A stretch of DNA of 64,000 nucleotides from Gnetum montanum (taxonomy: Eukaryota > Streptophyta > Gnetopsida > Gnetales > Gnetaceae), in assembly GCA_015680685.1 (NCBI GenBank), contig MNCI01013853.1:320551-384550 (forward strand), given 5' to 3'. The notes under the pieces are model-generated. The model ran no database searches. It saw nothing but the letters and a program-made list of their open reading frames with translations, and was not told the DNA's origin. Each line of letters opens with the position of its first letter. Position 1 is the stretch's first letter. Below, one piece after another: positions 19,828 to 31,612 of the stretch. The position numbers and the translations under genes were made by a program.

Positions 19828-21975
19828 CACATAATATCCATATGGGTTAGGTTGCTGGTAAGGATACTGTTGCCTTGGTGGTGGCATTTCCAATGATTGT
19901 GGGTGCTACCACTATTTATATTGCTCAATCGGTTGTGGTGGAGTCCCACTTGGACAATACGTTAAGGGTTGGTAGAACTGTCTTGGGTTACCTTGGGGTA
20001 AGGTAACCTTTGGGGTGCTTGTTGTTTGCTCAATAATGGGTTGAGTGCATACACCCCAGACTCTTGTAGATTTGAGATTACAGGGCAACATCTCTTAAGA
20101 TGGTCATATTAACATATTTCACATCCACTATCATTGTCTATTTCTGAATCCACAACCTCTTCAATGATGGCAAATTTGCCCTTACCCTTGCTATGTGCAT
20201 GTTCAGCCTCTATCTTTTTTCTTTTCTCACTACCTTACTCTCTACACTCTGCTATTTTAAGAATAGTTTGAAATATATTATGTAGGGAATCCCACATTTG
20301 GTCTACCTTTGCTGAAAATTTTGATGTCATCTTTTGTATAGGAAGAGTTTTCCTATTCACCATATCTTCGAGTGGTGACTCTTTTTTATCCTCACAAAAT
20401 ATTACTTCCCTCTTCTGAAGGGAAGGATCTCAGTTATACTCTTCCACATTTTCTCTCTTTTGTAGCTCACCTTCTTCCTTAGTAATTTGCTCCAATAGTC
20501 ATTGAATTTGATGGGACCTAAGCTCGAATAGTCTTCCTTGAGCATAAGTCCCAAGGGTTCTTCTCGTTTCATGCCTAAGCCCATCCACAAGATGGCACAG
20601 TTGATCCCTTTGCAAATAACCATGGCCAGGATAATGGTGTAATAGTGCATAATATCAACCCATGCTAGCATCCAAGGGTTCATATCCTCCTTGTTTCCAG
20701 CCTTGGATTTGCTTTTGTAAGTTAGACACTTGGGAGTATGTTTGGTACTTGTCATTAAATAGTTCTAACATTGTACTCCACCTACGAATGGATTCTAGTT
20801 CTAAAGATTGATACTAGATTTCTGCTTTTTTAACTAGTGTCCGTGGAAACAACTTAATTTTTTTCCATTTTTGTCTATATTTTGTAAGGCACACGCATCA
20901 TGGAATGCTTGTAAGTGATTTTGAGGATCAACGTTGTATCCCCCTTCAAATTGTGGGATGTTGTTCATATCTAATCTCTTGATCCTACTATCTTTCTGAT
21001 GCCTTGTTGGAATTCTAATAGCCTCAAGTATGTCCAACATACTTTGAGTAGCGAGGAGGGGTTCATCATGATCATCTCGTCCATGGCATCTATGATGGCT
21101 ACATTGTTCCCTACTCTCCCTTCTTCGATGTCATAACTCTCTAGAGTGCCCTTGTCCCATTTCCTAGCTATTTCATCTATGACTTTCACTTTGCCTACCT
21201 TTATCCCCATGGTCTTTTTCCTTATGACCACATTCAGATATTGAAGGAGAGGGTGAAGGAGATGATGAAGGTGAAGAAGAAGGAGAACTGTTACCATGAT
21301 GGTGTCTGCTACCTTCTCTTCTATGGTTTTAGCCCCGATTGCGATGGCAATCAGAATGTCCACCTTTATCATGAGTTCATGTCTCTTTTTCAGACCCTTT
21401 GTGNATCTTTTTCAGACCCTTTGTGCCTATGGGCATCAGAACCTGGGTTATGAATAGTGGAATTAAGGTTTTGATACACAACCCCTTAGCCAAAGTGAAG
21501 GGGAGGAACATTGTTGTGTGGGTGATTGCCTAAGGTAGGTTCACCAACCTTATTTTCGCTTAAGACATGTGGGGTAACCTAGGACCACTTACACTTCAAA
21601 GACTTATGATGTTTCTCCTATTGCAAGTCCCTTTGACATTGTGCCTCTGTGGGACGATATTCTCTTGAGTCATGGTCTTGCACAACGTATTCCTGTGTGT
21701 AAGTGCGACATGCCAATTCATGTGAGAGCACGAAGAAGCATGCTTGGGACTAAATGATTCAAAGGCAACACTATGTTACCTTCTAAGTCTAGCCAATGCA
21801 GTTGTTCGTCTTGATGGAGGATAAAGGTGAAGTCTGGTATATACTCATCGGGATGAATATATACCATTGGAACTTGTTGAGGGACCAGCAGATCAATGTC
21901 ATGTGTATTACATCATCGACTGTTTCTTGTTTCAGACCTAGGCGGTGAGGCACTTTCGTATGAAGAAGGAGACAT
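19828..21975 (-). pseudogene. gag of Athila-type element D (3'-truncated)
   Basis: The gag starts at ATG 21975 (MSPSSYESAS), the same start as element C gag (43719), and continues down to about 19828. Visible parts: a Ser/Pro/charged N-terminal region; the core RIPTRHQKDSRIKRLDMNNIPQFEGGY...LQAFHDACALQNI (21040-20834); the C-terminal half of the gag fold (20755-20402 region); a zinc-knuckle-like C..C.YDH..CCP (about 20125-20085); and a Pro/Gln/Tyr tail ending YPYQQPNPYGYYV at about 19830. There it breaks into copia H1. Frameshifts and stops are common, and a single N with an apparent duplicated join lies at 21404. Pol is not present. Confidence 0.75.
21390..21427. other. assembly join inside D gag
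   Basis: CAGACCCTTTGTG occurs on both sides of a single N at 21404 within the phrase TCTTTTTCAGACCCTTTGTG. The corresponding place in C gag has one copy, so the second copy looks like an unmerged overlap. Confidence 0.7.
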
Positions 21976-22092
21976 TCTTGTCTATTTAGTGTGCAATGTA
22001 TTCTTGTTTATTATTTTCTCAATCAACCCTAAGGGTTCGTTCCAATGATGTAAATGATTTCCTATGATCTAGTTCGCACACAAACAAGTAAG

Positions 22093-22111
22093 TCCCTGAA
22101 AATGGTGCCAA
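22093..22111 (-). other. primer binding site of element D
   Basis: Minus strand TTGGCACCATTTTCAGGGA directly after the LTR, a decayed version of the tRNA-Asp-type site seen in A, B and C. Confidence 0.6.
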
Positions 22112-22911
22112 TGGTAAGCAGCAAGATACCCCTATGCTCAACCATACGGATACAAGTGTTTCACGCATGATTCGGTTGAATTCCAAGGACTAAGTGCCTA
22201 TGTGCCTTTGTGGAATAAGGATGGGTTGGTTGATCGTTATCTTCCTAAACTTGTATGTCATGATTGTATGGTTAAGTAAGCTTGAGGCATATGATTTCTA
22301 TATCTTTTATGTTTTTATGTCCTGTGCTAATAAGTGAGAAGAGAGAGATAACTAAGTGACTAATTTAACTTAACTACTGATTAACTAGGCTTTAACTAAT
22401 CCTAACACCGGTATTCGTTCTCACTTGTTGTACACATCCTGAACAAGTGCAACACTACTGAGATTACCAAATGTTAATCGTTACTAGGTTACCAAGTGTT
22501 ACACGCATGCTTGGAGTGATCATACTAAGTGTATTTTAACAATTTNAACCTTCAAATAGACTACAAGAGTTTCGCTACTTGACTGCTAAAAGACTTCTCT
22601 CTAATTGTGTGCTTGGGCACTATATTTATATACTTGGGAGCAACTACTCTAATAATTAGAGTAACCACTCTAACAATTAGAATAACTGCTCTAATAATAA
22701 CCACTCAAACTATTAGAGTAACCACTCCAATAATAACTTCTTTAATAATTAAAGTAACCACTCCAATAATAACCACTCTAATTATTAGAGTAACCACTCC
22801 AATAATAAATGCACTAATAATTAGAGTAATCACTCCAATAATAACCCTGTAATTATTAGAGTAACCACTCCAATTATAACTGCGTTAATAATTAGAGTAA
22901 CCGCTTCATCA
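22112..22911 (-). repeat. 5' LTR of element D, with CTCTAATAATTAGAG array
   Basis: Plus strand starts TGGTAAGCAGCAAGATACCCC (mutated TGATGAG) and ends CTTCATCA at 22911. The body aligns with the other LTRs (ACACATCCTGAACAAGTGCAACACTACTG and so on). An N at 22546 joins two parts and about 200 bases present in the other LTRs are missing there. A TATA-like GTATATAAATATA lies on the minus strand at 22633-22621. The U3 at 22640-22905 is an array of CTCTAATAATTAGAG-type palindromes, unlike those of A or C. Its 3' partner LTR is not in the window. Confidence 0.8.
22640..22905 (-). promoter_or_regulatory. U3 palindrome array of LTR D
   Basis: About ten degenerate copies of an inverted repeat around CTCTAATAATTAGAG separated by TAACCA linkers, directly between LTR end and TATA box. 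The core AATAATT resembles HD-Zip binding half-sites, but this is only a resemblance. Confidence 0.75.
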
Positions 22912-23989
22912 AGTGGTAACTACCTATTGCTTTCAACAGTCACTTAGAAAAATACATTAATAATAAATAATACATATCATTCGACAAAGTAGCTTTTATA
23001 GCTAGGCTTATATTTTGAAATATTCATTTAGTTGATGTTGCTCACAGCTGTTGACCAAGCAGCATTATGGTGTGAAACTCTAGGGCGGGGCATTGTCTAT
23101 AACTAGACTTATCTTTTGAAATTTTCATATGGATGATGTCACTTAGAGTTACTCTAAAATAACTACTACCAAACAAAATAGGGTCACTTATTTTAGGTAG
23201 CATTAGTAAATAAATAAGTTACAAAATTCAAGTGTATGTGATTATTTTCCCTAAAATTTTGCCCAAAACTCATTGGCTTAGAGATAAGAGTCCCTTTTTT
23301 GTTTTCAAAAATAAAACATTTAAGGTTCAAATCTAGTTTAGCATGACATTCTTTCACTAATGTTACATAGGAGAACACACCAAAATTTGAAGGACTTTTT
23401 TAGGCCAAAAATTTTCTTGAACAAAAAGGTATAGCAATCCATATCCAAAATTTTCATTATTTGATAGGTTTTATCTTCTTGAAAATGAAGTTGTATTTTT
23501 AGGATGAAAAATTTTCATTCCTTTTATTTTTAAGTAGTGTAGATCTAGTTTTGAAATTGAACATTTTTTGTTTGATGCATTTTTTATTTAAAAATTTTAA
23601 AGAAAAAGATTTTATAGCAAAGAGCTTTTATCTTCCACCTTAATCATTCTAAGTTGGTCAAAATTTTGAACATTACATCAATTTGTAAATGTTTTACAAA
23701 AGGCTTTTATCTTTCATTTTCCTTTTTCAAGACAAGGTTTGTACACCATTTTAAAGCATTTCTAGATAGCTTTTAAATGAAAATTTTTCTAAACTAATTC
23801 ATGAAACCTGATTGTTTTTTATGATAGTAAACACATTTCCTCTTTTACTTGATTCTACTCAGTGATTAATTGTAAAGCTAAAGGTGGAACACCCAAGTGC
23901 AAAGCTAAAGATGGATCACCCAATTTTGTAGGACATAATTTTTAAATAAATTTGGAATGATATTTGCTTGATGCTATAAGCATGATGAT
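22912..23989. other. non-coding interval
   Basis: No gene is supported. Two diverged direct repeats (about 22995-23045 and 23095-23145) share TATARCTAGRCTTAT.TTTTGAAAT. The rest is AT-rich with short chance ORFs. Confidence 0.5.
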
Positions 23990-24950
23990 GCCAAGTAGTT
24001 ATGCCATTGTGGTCTGCATCATTTGGCTTTAAACATTAATAGCATATGACCAATGCACTCCAATCAACCACCTAATTCAAAAGTCTAGAGCACAACATTA
24101 TGTTCTCTACTGCCCTATAAATTGGGCTTGACTTCATCAATGAGACTTAAGAATTAAGATGCAACCGGCTTTTGTTTTAATGATGGCATCACCACCCAGC
24201 ATCGATTTGCATGGCAATCAAGGTCTTTGTTCTCTGTTGCCTAAATCCAGCAATCAAACATGCATCCCATATTTTCAATACCAATACTACTGGGCAAAGC
24301 AATCCAAGGCTAGGTATTTAACTCTCTTATCTCCAATATGCAACAATGCTTGAGAACAGTATGTCATGTGGCCCCACCTTTGCTCCAGCTCTTAAAAATA
24401 CTCCTGGCAAAATTTTTAGCCACTAACTGCAGCTTAAACGGAGGTCACATGTTTCTGTCGCTAGCACTGCAACACGGTATTCTCATACAGGAATTGGTCA
24501 CTCGGTACATGTCGTTTTTAAAGCAGTGTACACGTCTGTCCAGTGCTACGCAAACCCAGTTTTGGTGGAATATCTGTGCTGATGGACCGCCAATAACAGT
24601 TTCTTCCCAGTTTTGGTGGAATATCTGTGCTGATGGACCGGCAATAACAGTTTCTTCACGTTTTTCTTTTTCCAAGTGTGGTTCGTAATTATTCTTACAT
24701 AAAGTGACTAATCATCCAAACTAACCAAACTAATAGAGTGTTGTTGAATCCCAATTTTCAATAAATTTTGTACCATGCTCATTGAAAAAGGAAAATTGCT
24801 CCAGTATGTAAGATCAACAGGTGATCAAAAGCAGCTTTTAGGATAAGAAGAAAACCACTCAAAAGAAGGGCAACCACTTCTGTTTGGGGCAACAGGTGGG
24901 CAGGCAGAAAATGACCCTGTGAAGGGAGACCTTGCTTCTCCCCTCGTTGA
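23990..24950. repeat. R1 repeat copy 3 (best preserved)
   Basis: Best copy of dispersed repeat R1; diverged copies are at 5169-6100 and at 7832-7931 plus 16643-17060. It contains CTATAAATTGGGCT (24115), which could be a TATA element, and a perfect-period tandem duplication of 51 bp at 24555-24656 with one clear difference. The nature of R1 is unknown; it could be an LTR or the 5' region of the copia fragment that follows on the plus strand. Confidence 0.55.
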
Positions 24951-25700
24951 TCCGCAAGCACAAAAATGCATATTTCATGGTTATCCCCATGGGTAAAAAT
25001 GATATAAAATATATAATGTAGAAATACAAACCGTTTCTATCTCTAAAAATATTTTTTATGAAGAAATTTTTCGTTTGCAATCTCAAAACCTTGAAAACCC
25101 TTTTATAGCTCTACCTCACCCACTCCTGGTTCTCATAGATATAGTGCCAACATCATAAACCACTACTCCAGTTGTGCCCCTCACATCACTAGTGCTTGAT
25201 ACATTTGAATCATTCTCACAAGTACCACCAGCACTAAGACACTTCAAAAGAGAAAGACATCCATCAAGTTACTTGTAGGAATATCATTTCCAACTAGTTG
25301 TTCACTCTCTTCTTCAAATCCAACCATTCTCTCATTGACAAGAGCCTCAGTATGTACTCATCCTTTATCCCATTTTCTTGCATGTGATAAACTATCTCCC
25401 TCTCATCATGCATTCTTTATAGCTATACCATCTGTTACAGAGCCTACGTCTTTCAGCCAAGCAATCAAGGATCCCAAATGGTGTGAAGCCATGGCAGTAG
25501 AAATCAAAGCATTGAAAGGCAAGAACACTTGGACACTTATTGCCCTATCACCACATAAGAAAATCATTAGTTGCAGATTGACTTACAAGATTAAATACAA
25601 TTTAGATGGGTTTGTGAAACATTTCAAAGCTCATTTTGTAGCTACAGAAAGCCTCACTCTAAAACTACATAAACTTCATAATCTCTCAACAACCAGCTAG
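24951..25700 (+). pseudogene. Ty1/copia integrase end and RT start (fragment H2)
   Basis: The plus strand reads AQKCIFHGYPHG..YKIYN (24960-25015) and KNIFYEEIFRLQSQN, the C-terminal end of copia integrase. A Ser/Thr/Pro linker follows, then RT N-terminal sequence in the open segment 25335-25700: HPLSHFLACDKLSPSHHAF, IPSVTEPTSFSQAIKDPKW, AMAVEIKALKGKNTWTLI and YKIKYNLDGFVKHFKAHFVA. It ends after about 120 residues, before the catalytic part of RT. The piece is therefore truncated at both ends. It belongs to the same broad copia type as G rather than H1, judged by the IN-RT linker. Confidence 0.8.
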
Positions 25701-25814
25701 GTAAGTAGACGTAAGTTTTTCTTTGTTTTACATGAAATTTTATTATTTCATAAGTGTAATTATCCATGGAAGAATTCCCTCTAAGCCCTCATCCCTACAA
25801 CATAAAAATAGCCA

Positions 25815-26230
25815 ACAACATGTTGGGATGTCCTACTATTTTATGAGACGTCCCACTTGGGACATCCCATCTTAAGTATAGTGTCCCATTGTGTTTTTAG
25901 AAAACTAAGGATAGATGTCTCATTTTTTGATGGGACATCCCAATTTGTAGAAAAAACCTTTGATAGGTACAACTATATAGAACTAATCCTCATTCTTTTC
26001 CTCACTTTCATTTACTCAAACCTTAGACATCCTAATGCAATCATCAACGATTTCCTTCAAGCTTTAATTCAAGTTCATTTCCTTCAAAATTCATTGTTCA
26101 TAAGAAGATTGATACAAGAGCAAAAATGCAAACGAAGCTTCTTCAAGACAAGCACATATCATCCTCAAGCACATACTCAAGCATATAGATGCTTAACATC
26201 TATTCAAGGAACATGCTAGGACTATGTACT
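25815..26230 (+). repeat. LTR-like fragment with GGGACATCCCA array
   Basis: Begins about TGTTGGGATGTCC (25819). Three or four GGGAC(A/G)TCCCA-type palindromes lie in the next 130 bases (25850-25950), followed by a TATA-like ACTATATAG (25973) and a C/T-rich CTCATTCTTTTCCTCACTTTC segment that looks like the R region of a copia LTR. Boundaries are approximate. Confidence 0.45.
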
Positions 26231-27399
26231 ACAGAAAGGATTCTTAAATACCCTCTTCTCATTAGTTTATTAATTTAGTAGGCAAGTGTTCCTACTCTTC
26301 ATATGCCTCTTTTCAAAGGGAAAAGAAACTTTGTAGAATATTCAAAGAAAAAAAGCACCACATAGGAAAAATATGAAATTCCAACTTCTAGACCTTAGGA
26401 GGTAAGAAGAAGGTAGTTTACATCACCACCTAGAACCTCCCCTTAGCTTAAAAGGTCTAAATCTATCAGTGCTTAGGTAAAGTTAGCTTTAAACAAAGCC
26501 CTAAAATCATTTTCCAAAACCTTTGGGATGATCAGACAAAATATTTGTTACCTTTGTAAGAGAAAGAATGTAGCAAACATGTCACTACTTCTAGATGGAT
26601 AGCAGTATGAGAAGATTATCATTCCTCTAATGTCAAATAATAAGGAGGATAATCTAGCACTAGCTAGAGACTCTACAAGAGCTAGGCCATCCTGAGCATA
26701 TGATTCAAAAAATGCCTTTGATTTTGAGGATCTTGATGTATCTCATACACATGTCTATTAGAATCTAGTACCCCATCAACAATCATTATCTTTTAGGCCA
26801 TCGGTGTAGGAGGAGTCTTTAGAGACTCTTACCAAAAGATACTCAACTTACAAGACTTCCAATTCTAGCACCCAAGGCTAAAAATAAGCAAGAACGAGTC
26901 TATTCATATCGAAATAAGGTAAGGTATCTAAGATAAAGAGATAAGTTTATTTTTGGTCAAATCACTTTTGAATCTTTTACCTCAAGAATACCTTTATTGA
27001 TGTTGGCATGGTTCTATGCAAATGTTTTATAGGCATCTTGTTAAGGATATGATTATTTAAAAATTTTTAGCCTATTAATTATGTAGCCTTGGCCATTCTT
27101 GTGGATATTTGGTTTAAGACATTCAAATAATATGTGTTATTTCTCTTTCCATGGAACTTTGATGTACTCATGATATCCTTTTGGGTGATGTCCAAAAAGA
27201 AGGGAAGAGTTTTATGTTGGGTTGGAAATGAACATATGTTGGTTATGTGGTTATGTATATCCTTGGGAATGAGATAGTTATTATGGTTCATGGTTATGTA
27301 TATGTTTTTTGCTATATGGTCATAAGTCAAAATGAAGATTTTTTAAGATCTACCAAGATGTCAAAATATCAAAGACATGCTAAAGCGTTCAAAGCTCAT
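26231..27399. other. unassigned interval
   Basis: No ORF of convincing type. A broken plus-strand reading around 26720-27110 has some amino-acid-like composition but no motif I recognise. A chance ORF at 27079-27330 on the minus strand has no features. Confidence 0.4.
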
Positions 27400-28225
27400 T
27401 TACAAGCTAGACATCCCAGATTGACAGTAAATGTCCCAATTGTTGGTGGGACATCTTATCTAAGATGTTCCAATTTTCAATGAGATGTTCCACTAGAATT
27501 GAAGTAGTTTTTAGATAGACGTCCCAAACTTAAATGGGATGTCCCAATTAGTTGTTTTCTAGCTGTTTCATGAATTCTGAGGAATTTTTAATAACTAAAA
27601 GCTTATAATACAAAGTGGAAATATTCAAGGAAAACAAATAAGAACTATTCATTGGAATATTAATAACTGTCTACATCAAGTGGATTATCTTTGTTATGCA
27701 TTGTTCTTATCTTTTATAATTTGTTGTATTCATTAAGAGCATCATTGAGAGGAATTTGTAAATTGAGTTACATTCTCTTTTTTATTCTTTTCTCCCATTT
27801 GTAGCCTTGTAAGGTTGATGTGCTTCTTGTGAGAAGGCATTCACTAAGCTTGTTGAGACCTTGTGGGGTTAAGTGTGTTTGCAATGATGAAACACTCCAA
27901 TGTAGAGCTCACATTTTGTAAAAATTGTGGGATCCTTGAAACCACATTTTGAGCTTATTGGGATCTTGCAAGGTTGAGTGTTTGTCCAACAAGAAAAAAC
28001 TCCAAGAAAAACTCAAACATTATAAAAGGCTATGGTATCCTTTAAACCGCATTTTAAAGAAACAAAGTCCAAAGGTGTGCAAAGATTCTACACTCCAAGT
28101 GTAAAAGTACTTAAGTTGGGGAAGAATGTAAAAACTAGGGTTCAACTTTAATTATCTTGCTTATTTTATTTGGGGAACTTATTCAACCCTCCCTCTAAGG
28201 TCTCAATCCTCATCTTTCTTAATTA
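27400..28225 (+). repeat. copia LTR (SIRE-like appearance) with GGGACATCCCA array
   Basis: The array at 27409-27553 has several GGGAC(A/G)TCCCA-type palindromes matching the block at 25850-25950. The 3' part (27795-28190) has the GTTGAGACCTTGTGGGGTTAAG, CTTGTGAGAAGGCATTC and TTATTCAACCCTCCCTC phrasing typical of large plant copia LTRs. It ends near a degenerate primer-site-like ATGGTAATGGACC (28232). No internal coding region follows. Confidence 0.5.
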
Positions 28226-30634
28226 CCAAAGTCTATGGTAATGGACCTTTCAGATTGGTAGACATGAATGGTAATTAATTGGCTACTCTGGTCAACTATT
28301 CCTATCTTACATCTTATTATATCCCATTAACTAGTTCACTTCTAGTCTTTGTTTACCTTTTTTTACATATCTGAATGAATGCATGGCATTGAAAAATCCT
28401 ATAGGTTTAACAAGTGATCCTACATCATCCATTTTTGGCCAAAATGACTACAAGTTTTGTACAAATATCCAAAGTAACATTCAAGGTTCTCAAATTTCTA
28501 CCAGTCATCTCTCATGTTAGCTAGTATTTGCTTATTATCTCATGTAACCTCATTGTAATCTATGTTCTTTGATTGATTTTCTTGTTCTTTTGGAGTTGTG
28601 TTTATAGGATGAGCCTGAAGTCATCATAAAGGAGTCACTCATTGTAGTAGAGGGTTATCACATGATCTTAACACATGACATTCATTTATCTTGTTTGATC
28701 ATGTTAATAGTTCTTGTCTCACATCTTTTCTGTTACTCTATCATAGTCATAATCATGTATCCATTTCAACCTTACCCTTTTAACGATGAAAACAAATGTT
28801 TAACATTCATGTATCATGGTCATGTAACATCTACTATAGCTTTCTTTGTTAGTCAAGTTTACTAAAATCTCCAAACATTTCATTTAGTGAGATAACAAAA
28901 ATTCAGCCTTGACATTGAGACCCAAAGAAAGGTTCCTTCCAAAAAAAAAAAAAAGGTCAGGGGGGGAGAAGAGAGAGAGAAATGCTAAGAAAGCCAAGAG
29001 GCCAAAGTAGCCTAGCAAGTAAAAAATGGCTTTAAAAATGATGATTACCCAAGTGTACAAAGTAGCCAATTCTAAAGTAGTATTTTTCCAAAATTTAAGC
29101 ACATGTAACTAGTATCACAAACACAAAGCATGAAGACATCGTTAGCCAACAAGAATGTTACTATGTCATAACCATGATATCAATGTATGTGGAATTCCTT
29201 GTTAGCCTATTTAACCATCTTTGAATAGCTGTAGCAAATTTCATACTTTGAATTCTCACCATTATATGCTAATCCTATTTCATCATTATAAGCACTCCTT
29301 CGCATGATTTGATAGTTACAGAATCAAATGTGGAGATAGAAGCACTAGTAAAAAACCTGCGATAGTGTTTTGCATTCTTTCTTAATGTCTTTCAAGTCAA
29401 TCCTCAAAAAATTAACAAAGAGGGCCAATGAAACATCTTAAAGAAAATTTCTTTTGTAATAAGGAAGTCTCACAATCAAATTTCAATTGTAATTTTAATT
29501 AGATTCAAGAAAAAACACAAATTCCTTAATTTCCCTTCAAAAAAGTTACTTTGTGACCCTACTTTATCTAAATCTAGAGATAGTTTCACTTTGTAAGATG
29601 TAATTCATCGCATAAAATGTCAAATATTCTATGAATTATAACAAAACAATGTAATTGAGGTTGTAATTGTCAAATAAACTACCAAAAACATTGTGATTAA
29701 ATTCATTATAGTAAAAAACGCTAGTAATCAAAATGCTATAATTTTAGGCCATAAAAATGGTCAAAAACACTATTTAGCCACCCAAGGAACTTGTTAGAGT
29801 ATAATCAATGAAAAATGACAAATTATGGTCTATTTAAGCAAGAATTAATCTTATTTTTATGACCTTTTTGGCATGTAGAAGATCTTTCTTTAGCAAGAAG
29901 GGAACTTTGGGTAGATTAGAGACTTGGTTATTACAAAGAGACTTTTACGTCCTTTAGAGCCTTCATCCAACATTGCTCATGGAAAGTAGAAAGAACCTAT
30001 TGTAGCATTTATTTTTTAAGAGCAAATCGATTGAGATAGATGTGTATAGATTGGTTGCAAAACACAAACTACCTACCTATACCAAATCTCAAATAATAGT
30101 TCAAAGAGATCTCTAAACCATTGGTATTCTTAGACTTTTGAAAGCTAGTTGATCTATACCTTCTAAATCTATTTCATAGTATTTTGGAATATTTAATACA
30201 AATTTTGCAATTTCTTTTTTTTTACCAATTTTTCCTATTATTTCTATAGTTTCTCCAAATTTTTGTAGATCTTACATTAGATTTATCATTTTCCTATATT
30301 ATAGCTCATTTTCACTTATTCACTTGGTAACAAACTCTATAAATTCTTAGGTAATTCAAAATATTGCCTAATGTATCTTAGATCCTTTCTAAGGCTTGTC
30401 AAATTTGAGGTAAAACTATTTTGGATAGATTAATTTGATTTTCAACTAAATTTTTTCTATCACTACATGCAAGTAGAAAAATACCATTATTTACCTTTTC
30501 TTAAAATTGTTTTTTTTATGACTTTTTTTTTAAATAATTGGATAGATTTCAATAATATAGCATTCATGATGATAATAACTACAACATCCTTGTAAATTAT
30601 AATATGTATTTTTTTTTGGAAAAAACACTGATTA
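28226..30634. other. non-coding interval; older insertion site of element B
   Basis: No gene is supported. A poly-A/purine run (28939-28981) is the only low-complexity feature. This DNA was contiguous with 46956-47906 before element B inserted (CTAAC at 30635-30639 and 46956-46960). Confidence 0.5.
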
Positions 30635-30639
30635 CTAAC

Positions 30640-31612
30640 TGATGAGCAGTGAAGTAGCCCTACGCCCAACCATACAAATCACAAGTGTTCATAAACAATC
30701 CACTTAAATTTCATTGATGGGATTAGTTGTAGCATCTAGATCGTTATGCCTTGATCATAGTTTGTTGTCTTCCCACTTGGACTAGTAGTAGCTTTGTCAC
30801 ATATGATTTAGTCTAGAGTGAGGCATATGATTTTTATTATTTTATATTTTATGGTTCTACCATTAATAATAGGTTGAAACTCAATTTATAATCAATTCAA
30901 CTAATCTAATTACTAATCAATAATCAACTACCCTAACTTAAGTATTCAATCCCACTTCCCGTGCACATCTTGAACACATATGACATTGATGTGTTACCAA
31001 ACGTTAAGTGTTGTTGGGATTACCAAGAGTCATACCCATGCTCAAAGTGATCGTGCTTATGTGCTTAATTAATTAACATGAATGAAAATGTAAATAATAA
31101 CTAAGTACATGAAAAGTAGAAAATTAAATCTAATCTAAGTCAAAGTGCTACAATGAATAAGAATCAATCTTGATCTTATTGCCACTCATTGAATATGTCT
31201 AGGTACATTGCTAATTGAATAAGACTTCATATAATTGACTCGGACCCACTCTATGGGCACTCATTGACTATTCTCTAAGTTTACATAATAATATTACAAG
31301 AATTTGGCTACTCTATTAACAAAACTATAAAAAACTATTTGCAAATCTTATACCCAAGAAGTATATCTATAGGCTAGTATATACCCTACAACATTAGATA
31401 CTCGACATTGCATCTTGGCTTTGACATCAGATACCCAACATCGAGGCTCCAAAATTAGATATCCAATGTTGGGGTCTTGTTATTAGAGCCTTGTTATCGA
31501 AGCCTTATTATTAGAGCAAAGATATTGAAGCCTTCTTATTGTTGCCTTATTATCAAAGCCAACCAAAAAGTTGACCTTTTATCAGATAACCCAGCCAACT
31601 GATGATTCATCA
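30640..31612 (-). repeat. 3' LTR of element B
   Basis: 973 bp from TGATGAG to TTCATCA. The U3 near its high end (31395-31560) holds repeated imperfect palindromes around ATTRGATAYCCAAT and CATTGGATAC motifs. The TATA region reads CTATAGATATAC on the minus strand (about 31372-31361). It contains about 125 bases (near 30690-30815) deleted from the partner LTR. Confidence 0.9.

Noticed and set aside
22607-22852. 81-codon plus-strand ORF with repeated TLIIRVTTPIIT-like peptide
   Set aside because: It is only the translation of the U3 palindrome array of LTR D.
24445-24688. ORFs on both strands with a repeated peptide
   Set aside because: Produced by the 51-bp tandem duplication in R1; no coding signal beyond that.
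28941-28981. A-run followed by G/GA run as a possible retroposon tail
   Set aside because: No element body or target duplication could be seen next to it.
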